A stretch of DNA of 64,000 nt from Nemophila menziesii (taxonomy: Eukaryota > Streptophyta > Magnoliopsida > Boraginales > Hydrophyllaceae): the NCBI GenBank assembly GCA_029959085.1, contig JARWIR010000005.1, positions 7,876,501-7,940,500 of the forward strand, given 5' to 3'. Made by a program: the position numbers and the translations under genes. A model generated the notes under the pieces. It was given only the letters and a program-made list of their open reading frames with translations. It made no database searches and was not told the DNA's origin. The first letter of the stretch is position 1. Each line of letters starts with the position of its first letter. Of this stretch, positions 57,040 to 64,000 are shown piece after piece.

Positions 57040-58544
57040 TTCATGACTTTTTTAAGACGGTACACTACCCATAGGTCCGGTATACTATTGGAAACGGCTA
57101 GGGCACGAAATTCTTCATAAAACTCACTCCAAACTCATCTTGTGCATTACGTACTCATAAAAAACAATTTATACTTTCCTCATTACTGAAATATTTATTG
57201 AAAACAACTAAAATAAACAAAAAAGCATTAAAAAATGGGTTGTCTCTCGGAAAGCACTTTTGTTTAACGTCGTTTAAAGTTCGACGTGGTACCTTGATTA
57301 TCTCTTGATTATATAGCCTCCCCGGCAGCGGCGCCAAAAAATTGATGGTGGAAAAGGTGTGATAAAACAATGATAATAAAAGACAGATAAAAGGAACACA
57401 CACCATATACTACCACAAGAAACTCACTGCAAGTGCACAGATCATTTGCAAGTAAAAGTAAATAAGTAAGAGTTCCTTCTCAGGATTTAGGTAGTTAGCT
57501 TAAGCTAGTATTTAATAATAGTGTAGATGAACTTAAATGTTTATATTAAAACAGAATTAAGATTAATATATGTTTATCATGGATATAAATATGAATGCAA
57601 ATAGGATAATAACTAGGGTTAATAATATAAACCTATCTTACTAAGTCGTTATTCTAATTATAAGGATGAATTGAGCAATTATAAATAACCAGGATTCTAT
57701 AATCCTCGTAACTCCCGTCAGGGTAGACTTAGGTGGCAACCTCAACACTACCAGGGGACTTGGGTAAGGGGACCCAGCGCAATGATAGGTGTTTAAATTA
57801 AACCTTAATGACTATCTAGTTAGGCAAGCCCGTTAGGATCACTACCATATACTAGACGACTATGTGGTGTTTTCAATAATTGAATTCTCCGTCAGGGTGA
57901 CAATCCAACTACTAAGGGAAGATCTAAGATTGGCAAGAGAGTGTATTTATAGGGTTTTCCAAACCCTAGGTCGAAATATTGGAGTAGAAGGCAAGTAATT
58001 TGAGTCAAAGTCTAACTCAAATTCGTTTACTAAAGTCCAACTCAAAACTGCTGCTATCTTGTTTTTGTCGTATCTTACTCGTTATGCTCCGATTTTCGCC
58101 TAGTTTATATCGAAACGACCGCGTCAAAAATATCTACACTTTTTCTTTTGATTGCTCCTCCAATTCCCAGCTGATTTTAAGTTATCTTCACTGTACTGGA
58201 CGTAGCTGCAGAATTTCAGATTTTTTTTTGAAATTCAGATTTACTTGGCAACCTTTCCATTCCTATTTTATCTCTACTTCCTTTTATCTCCAATTTCCAT
58301 CCATATCTTCTTTCCTTTATCTATTATAATTGATTTGGCATCTAATTAATTTCCATATATCTTTAAAGTTTCACACTAAACAAACAAATTGAACCCAATA
58401 TGCTCTAAAAATAATAAATCATCAAATCAAGACAAGAAATAAAAAAATATCAAAATATGAATAGAATTCGATAATTAAATAACTAAATACACATAAAATG
58501 ATGTCTCCAACCTAAATTATTATATCACAAATAGGAAGACATCA
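57040..58544 (-). mobile_element. Truncated Athila remnant: one LTR plus primer site
   Basis: LTR 57343-58544 (1202 bp; minus TGATGTCTTCCTATTTGTG ... CCACCATCA; TATAAATA at 57944-57951). Primer site TGGCGCCGCTGCCGGGGA at 57319-57336 (minus), six bases from the LTR. Only about 30 bases further inward is the CGTTAAACAAAAGTGCTTTC-like sequence that in the other elements lies just after pol, followed by a trace of the palindromic array (57050-57090). All coding sequence has been deleted and the second LTR is missing. Confidence 0.75.
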
Positions 58545-59380
58545 TCGGGTCCCACTCTAACAAAAATCCTTCCATGCTCAATTTTAGCAAAGTTATTCAC
58601 ATGATTCCACCCGCGAAGCACCGTGCGTGTAAAGTTATTTACACTAACACACGTACTCTAAGATTCCAAAATACCCAAAATATCAATATTTTTCCTATGA
58701 ATGAGTCTAAATACCTTCACCTCTTACGGGGTAAAGCAAAACCCCTCGATTTTCATGTTGTAATAGTAATTAAAACATTTTATGTGTTGCCCCCTTATTT
58801 GCGTTTTTCAAGTTAATGCTCTTAGCTCTCCAAAAGTTGCGCTTTTGGCATGATATCTCTTTCCTAGCGAGTACTTTATTCTGTTCATTAGCTTCCTGTA
58901 TTTTCGTTCTCTTACAAATAACCAAGTCGGACGAGTCTTTGCTATTTCTAAGATCCAAACTACCTGGGATACCTGAATTACCCACATATTCAAACACATG
59001 GGCTTTCCACGGCCTTTGCAAAAACCTCCTATTTCTCAAGCGGACTCTTTCAAACCCTTCATCAATCCCAATAACTTTACTCTTTTAGAAAAACTGCTTA
59101 GAATCAAGTCTTTCAGTTGCTGGAGTTGTACTACTTTTTTCAGTTGCAAAGTAGTCCTCAGCGTATCCTTGTAACTCATATTTTGCTGCTGCGCAACTAG
59201 TATATCTTTGCTGGATTGGACAGTTGTTGTGCATCTACCATTTATTACACACGCGAAGCGGCTACACTGGAACTGTGGATGAGCACTTCTAGTCGCAACC
59301 TGTGAGCTACTCTCAGGAGCTAATTTTTTACATAGCTTTGCAATTTTATGGTCTTTATCCAGTGATAGAGGCATCAGCAT
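58545..59380 (-). other. Unrecognised minus-strand open frames
   Basis: Frames 59036-59380 (with FSKRVKLLGLMKGLKES) and 58770-59039 follow each other with a one-base shift and together could be one broken gene of about 200 codons. I do not recognise the product and see no clear domain. They may be part of a decayed gene or transposon. Confidence 0.25.
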
Positions 59381-60049
59381 TTAGTAGTCCTTTGGCCCAA
59401 TCCTAGATTTATCCTTATATGGATTAGTTAGAAAATTATGAAATCCGATATAACAATATATTTTAACCGAGACTATAGCCAACAACAAAATACTAACTAG
59501 TAAAAACTAATTAGAAACAAAACATTATATTCTTAGTATCTAAAAATCGATTGTGTTCGATTTTTTTCCAATAAAGATGTAGTTAAAAAGTTAATTCTAA
59601 AAAATTGAAGGGACTTTGTTAAATAATTTGAGGACGTGAAAGTGTTAATATAATATACTCCTATCCATATATAATATACTAATAGATGGAGTATATTTTT
59701 TTCAAATCTGTGGGAGCCATGCCCCTAGCCGTTTAGTTTAACTTCTTCACATGATAAGGACTAACGTTCTATTGTGAATTTCTTCCTTAATTGGATAAGA
59801 GTTACTCTCGTACGATTTGTCCAAATTTATTTGTTTCATCTTTTAAAAAATGGTAAAAGTCCGTTTTTTTCTTTTTAATCAAGATTAGACATTTGAACAC
59901 ATTTATCCTACAATCTTTTAAATAAGAAAACTATTTTAAACATGTAATCATTACTATGTTATTATTGATCCATATACTACCTCTATTTTATAATATATTT
60001 TTTTTGTTACAAATGAGGTCACGAGTGACCGGAAGCGAAGGCTTCCTAC
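59381..60049. other. AT-rich intergenic DNA
   Basis: No gene or repeat recognised. Confidence 0.5.
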
Positions 60050-60880
60050 TTATTGTCTATCTAAAACCGCTCTCGGAGTGGCCCACCCACATCGACCCAT
60101 GGTTAACAATCCCCAAAGTCCCTCCGGAGGGTCTCTTAACGGTGTTGAACTCGCGTCACTATTTGTTCCCATCTTCGCTAACCAGTCTGCGCACCTATTA
60201 GCCTCTCTATAGCACCATACAAGCTCAAAATGTTCCTTCGTTCGAAAAATATCACGACAAGCATTCACAATATCACTTGAGAACCCTCTTGAGTTCACAC
60301 CGCCCTTCACTAGCGCGTGCAACTCACACGAGTCGGTATCAATAATTAACGAAGTGAACCCTTTATTTAAAGCCATATGCAACAAAAAATGTAATGCAAG
60401 TACTTCCGCCTCAAAAGGAGTCCTCGCAACACACCGCCCTGTAAAACCACCTAAGAATCCACCCCTCTCGTCTCGAAACAACCCTCCAACCCCTGCTACT
60501 TTCCTTTCCGTATTAAACGCCCCATCAACATTAAGCTTTATACCGTGCACCGGCTTAATTCACTTAACAAGCACATTCTTGGCGGTCACTATTAAGCCCC
60601 CATCCCGCTCCATTTCCCACGCCCTTATGTAATCACTTGCGGCATTTCGAACTATAAACTTCAACTCCGAAACACTCTTTCGCCTAGTACTTGGATTGAA
60701 AACACAATTATTCCGCTCGCACCACATATGCCACACATAAGCCGCAACAAGAAGTCTCCTCTCAATGCCATTTACTAGATCTGTTTTTTATAGAACCCGG
60801 GTCCACCAGTTCAAAATATCTACTGTACTTTCCCCCCGGTTCTGCAATTCTGCAGCTCTCGGATTATCCACAAAATTCCT
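60050..60880 (-). pseudogene. RNase H-domain (RVT_3 type) fragment, LINE-like
   Basis: The open part (60050-60550) is a near-complete RNase H fold with all four acidic positions: KLNVDGA, PFEAEVLALHFLL, IIDTDSCELHAL and REANRCADWLAKMG. Upstream in the same frame are TVDILNWWTRVL, a stop, then VWHMWCERNNCVF, a motif usual between reverse transcriptase and RNase H in plant LINEs and their derivatives, then a second stop (TGA near 60565) before the RNase H domain. No reverse transcriptase is present. The domain is preserved but the gene is broken. Confidence 0.7.
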
Positions 60881-61185
60881 CCGCTGTATTTATAATAATT
60901 AACTCTTTAAAGTTTTTCATACATATTAAAAAACCTAAAAAGTAGGTAAATTTTAGTTTAAAATGACTAACATATTCCTAATTATAAAAGAGAAAAAAAT
61001 TAAATATTTAGTTGATAAGTGATTTTAAAAAAAAAGGTAAAATAAGAAAAAGATCATTTATTTTATGTTAGATTTTTTTTTGTTCTAAAATTATTTTATA
61101 AATTTAAAGTGACATACATTGTGAAATATATATTTTTTGGATTAAAAAAACTATTATTAAGGAATCGAGTAGTATAACACTAATT
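60881..61185. other. AT-rich intergenic DNA
   Basis: Nothing recognised. Confidence 0.5.
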
Positions 61186-61187
61186 TA

Positions 61188-61444
61188 CTTCCTCCGTCCT
61201 AAAAATAATATCCATTTTGCTTTTCACACAAATTAATAAATACAATCATTATCTTTCTCATTACTAAAATACCTTTAATAAAGTTTCTTGATATTTTAAA
61301 TATTTATTGAAAACATAAATTTAAGTATTTTAATAAGGTTAATAGTGGAAAAAGATAGAATAAAGTGTCTTGAAATTTTAAGTGGATATTATTTTTAAGA
61401 TACCATTTTTTATAAGATGGACATTATTTTTAAAACGGAAAGAG
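61188..61444. mobile_element. Stowaway-type MITE, diverged
   Basis: CTTCCTCCGTCCTAAAAATA at the left, inverted TTTAAAACGGAAAGAG at the right, TA on both sides (61186-61187, 61445-61446). Related to the element at 1773. Confidence 0.8.
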
Positions 61445-61446
61445 TA

Positions 61447-62265
61447 TTTTTTTTTTCAATCAAAGTACTAACTTACTTAAGTTCCTAGGAGATCTTGCTT
61501 TCTGTGAATTTCAAACTTTTAATCTTATTGATAAATTTGATAAATTTCTTTTACCACAGACATTTAGTAGTAGGAGTAGAGTCCGTTGGAGATTGATTAT
61601 TTTAGAACTAAAAGCGTTTTTTGATTAAAATTTAAATATTTGTAAAAAATATTAAAAAATATTTTAACATCTAAAATCACTTTAAGTGATTATTTTAATA
61701 ATCACTAATTTAGTGTTTTTCCTAAAATTGATTTTAAGAGTCTAAAATATTACTATGGATCTAAAATCACTTTAAACAATTACTTTAAAAACAATCCCAA
61801 AAGATCACTAAATGTACGGTTAAACTAAATGCTGGGAGACAACTGAACGCAAAACGGTGTCCATTAATTGGAGAGAGGGAGAGACAGCCTCGTTATGGGA
61901 GTAAGAATTATCAGGCCGTTCCTTCCACGCTCATTTGTTTATAGATTTTTTTTGAGTAATCTCTAATTCTTAATTTCAGTAATTAACGTTCTTTTAATAC
62001 TCCCATTCCTGCCTAGAATTCTGCACTTTAGATCTAGAGCTTTTTCCCCCCCAAAAAAAGTTCTAGAGCTTAAAAAAGAATAACATATCCCTTTTCCCAC
62101 CTCTCAGTCTCTCACTCATAAAGCAAGGTCAAAGGGTACTTAAGGGTAGATTATTATGTATTCTCTTGGTTCGAACAACTTATCTTTTACTTCCGTGTAC
62201 AAGAATGGTAATGCAACACGTTTACGGCTGCCGCTTATCACATTTTAGACCGAGTTTTAAGATAC
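61447..62265. other. AT-rich intergenic DNA
   Basis: Contains self-similar TAAAATCACTTTAA words near 61670-61770. No gene seen. Confidence 0.4.
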
Positions 62266-62267
62266 TA

Positions 62268-62524
62268 CTCCCTCTTTTCTACTTAATTTGTCCACTTAGC
62301 CTTATACGTATATTAAGAAACATAATAAATACATACACCATTATAAAAATATCCCTAATAAAGTATTTTGATATCTTAAATGTGTATTGGAAATATAAAT
62401 TTCAATATTTTAATAAGGGTAGTAGTAGAAAAAGTAGGAAAAAAAGTGTCTTGAACTCCTAAGTGGACAATATATTTGGAACATTATTTTTAGTAAGTGG
62501 ACAATTTCAGTGGAACGGAGAGAG
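62268..62524. mobile_element. Stowaway-type MITE, diverged
   Basis: CTCCCTCTTTTCTACTTAAT at the left, GTGGAACGGAGAGAG at the right, TA flanks (62266-62267, 62525-62526). Includes the GTGTCTTGAA internal phrase shared with the other two copies. Confidence 0.8.
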
Positions 62525-62526
62525 TA

Positions 62527-62920
62527 AATGTTCTCTCAATTTTATACTAATGTTCAATTATTTAATAGTGGTTCAAAGATATTATTTGTTTATAAGATTA
62601 AATTTTTTTTAAATTTTTTTTCACGATTATCTTTTTTAAAATATTAGAATTTATATTTTCGGTATATAGTTAAAATAGAATGATTACCCTATGAGATCTT
62701 AGAGAAAGAGCTTGTGTCTTATGTAAACCTTAATAACTAATTTATTCTTTAGAAAGATTTATAGGATGACCAAATACTAAACCACCCTTTATATAATACA
62801 AAATATTAAAAGACAAAAAAAATTGTTGAGTGTTGGTACAGTTCAACTTCGACAACTATCCACCCAACCATCGCCCTACTAGTGTTGTACCAAGTAATTT
62901 TTCAAAGTACTCAAAGAATA
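62527..62920. other. AT-rich intergenic DNA
   Basis: Nothing recognised. Confidence 0.5.
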
Positions 62921-63145
62921 AAAAACACAGAGTATCAGGAAAAACATAGGGTGTCCGAAAAAAAAATTATGAGTATCGGATTAAAACACTGAATATAAAA
63001 AAACACTGAGTATTGGAGGGACTTCATTGAGTATCATCAAAAAACACTGATTATCACAAATTTTTACTGAGTATCAAAAAGTTTCTCTGAATACCTAGTG
63101 AAATCTTTGAGTACTACGAGAAAAACACTGAGTATGGTCCATAAA
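62921..63145. repeat. Degenerate interspersed ACACTGAGTATC repeat
   Basis: At least eight variants of ACACTGAGTATC / TTGAGTATCA spaced by about 15-35 bases, joined by A-rich spacers. No fixed period. Confidence 0.6.
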
Positions 63146-64000
63146 ATTAAATAAAGGCAATAAAATACATAAACAAAAAAATAATATTTATATACTAAGA
63201 AAATGACACCAATATTAATATGCTTACATTAATAAGGAAAATAAAAAAAGAATTACACAATATTCATACTAAACCTATGAACAAGGAAAAATGAAAAAAA
63301 AAAGAACTGAGTATGTACTCAATTCAAACGCGACCACTTATATATCATTTCTTATTTGACCTTTCGAGCTTCGTATCTCACGTATATAGCAAGTTTGTTT
63401 GGTTTCTACAGTTATTAGTCATTGATATGCCAACAGTAATAACCGATTTATCAAACAATGATCTCCATTTTCTGTAAAACATATGAAACACAACCTTAGC
63501 AAGCTCCTGAAAATACCTTAGCCACGGATCTGTTGAAACAGATCTTTGCAGGTACAGAAACTGAGCAAGGAGGAGCCACCAAGTGTGAGGAGGAGAGGAA
63601 CCAAACTTCGTCGAAACAAGCTTCTACTGTCGAACGAGTGAGATGCAGCTTCACTAGAGGTCTTCTTCATGCCATGGTCGGATCTCTTCTTAACGACATG
63701 GTCAGAACTCTTGCTTCACGGAGGTGCTTCAGCGAACTCGGACGGAGGTGCTGCTGCCATCGAATCTCCAGCATGAACACGAACGAGATCCGATCTTCGT
63801 GGCTCCATAGTTTATTCTTTGTTCGCACCTCGCCTGATCTTCAAGAACGGAGAAGAAGCAACCCCGTCTTCACAACTCATCTTCACCAGTGTTAATGGAA
63901 GTCATGGAGGTCATGGCTTCAAATCTTCACCTACATTAATGAAGACCTTACCAGATCTTCAAGATGCGTGCAACTCCAGCCATGGCGGCGGCGTGGACGG
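63146..64000. other. Unassigned DNA, GC content rising to the right edge
   Basis: From about 63530 the composition changes and a 120-codon frame is open (63533-63895, plus), but it has no recognisable domain and starts without context. It may be the edge of a gene or transposon continuing beyond the window. Confidence 0.3.

Noticed and set aside
63533..63895. 120-codon plus-strand frame at the right edge
   Set aside because: No domain, no clear gene context, and the neighbouring sequence is cut by the window; left unassigned.

Overview
This window is nuclear DNA from a flowering plant, most likely a eudicot. It is AT-rich, the two clear host genes follow GT-AG or single-exon plant structure, and about three quarters of it is plant transposon sequence: Athila-type Ty3/gypsy LTR elements primed by tRNA-Asp, copia remnants, CACTA, hAT, Mutator and Stowaway DNA elements, and tRNA-derived SINEs. 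I cannot name the species.

Host genes are few. A single-exon gene on the minus strand (3613-3921) encodes a precursor of a C-terminally encoded peptide (CEP) hormone, with a signal peptide, a perfect CEP motif and a TATA box. A six-exon minus-strand gene (35360-37488) encodes a 330-residue membrane-anchored sulfotransferase-like P-loop protein; its first coding exon is only 30 bp. Broken gene pieces are an F-box-associated fragment carried inside a Mutator-like element (1-1196) and an RNase H-domain pseudogene (60050-60880).

From 4676 to 26231 lies a recent, nearly identical direct duplication of about 4.28 kb. Copy A (4676-8953) and copy B (14321-26231) are separated by a 5.3 kb CACTA element (8993-14321) that keeps a five-exon En/Spm-type transposase gene and a 26-unit minisatellite. 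The right end of the CACTA element abuts copy B exactly; its left end has lost about 13 bp and is joined to copy A through a short stretch of locally copied DNA. After the duplication, a 7.6 kb non-autonomous Athila element (15479-23093, minus strand, equal-length LTRs, target duplication AAAAC) inserted into copy B.

From 27948 to 34800 is an old Athila remnant that was itself hit by an interlocked inverted-repeat element, a small DNA transposon and a solo LTR. From 38550 to 43000 are a three-fold palindrome array, a copia-type remnant, and a hAT-like element containing a solo LTR. From 44183 to 56263 is an apparently intact 12,081 bp Athila element with an uninterrupted 1848-residue gag-pol, 1760 bp LTRs that look identical and a GGCTC target duplication; it sits inside the 3' LTR of a copia element. 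Another Athila fragment (57040-58544), Stowaway elements and unassigned AT-rich DNA fill the right end.

The strongest unexplained pattern is in the non-coding part of the Athila elements downstream of pol. Two clearly diverged elements share, in the same order, a GC-rich array of palindromes, four copies of the polypurine-tract-like motif GAGTTKGGGGT, a strong 20-base hairpin and a long-range 9 bp complementarity. This looks like conserved RNA or priming architecture, not random sequence.
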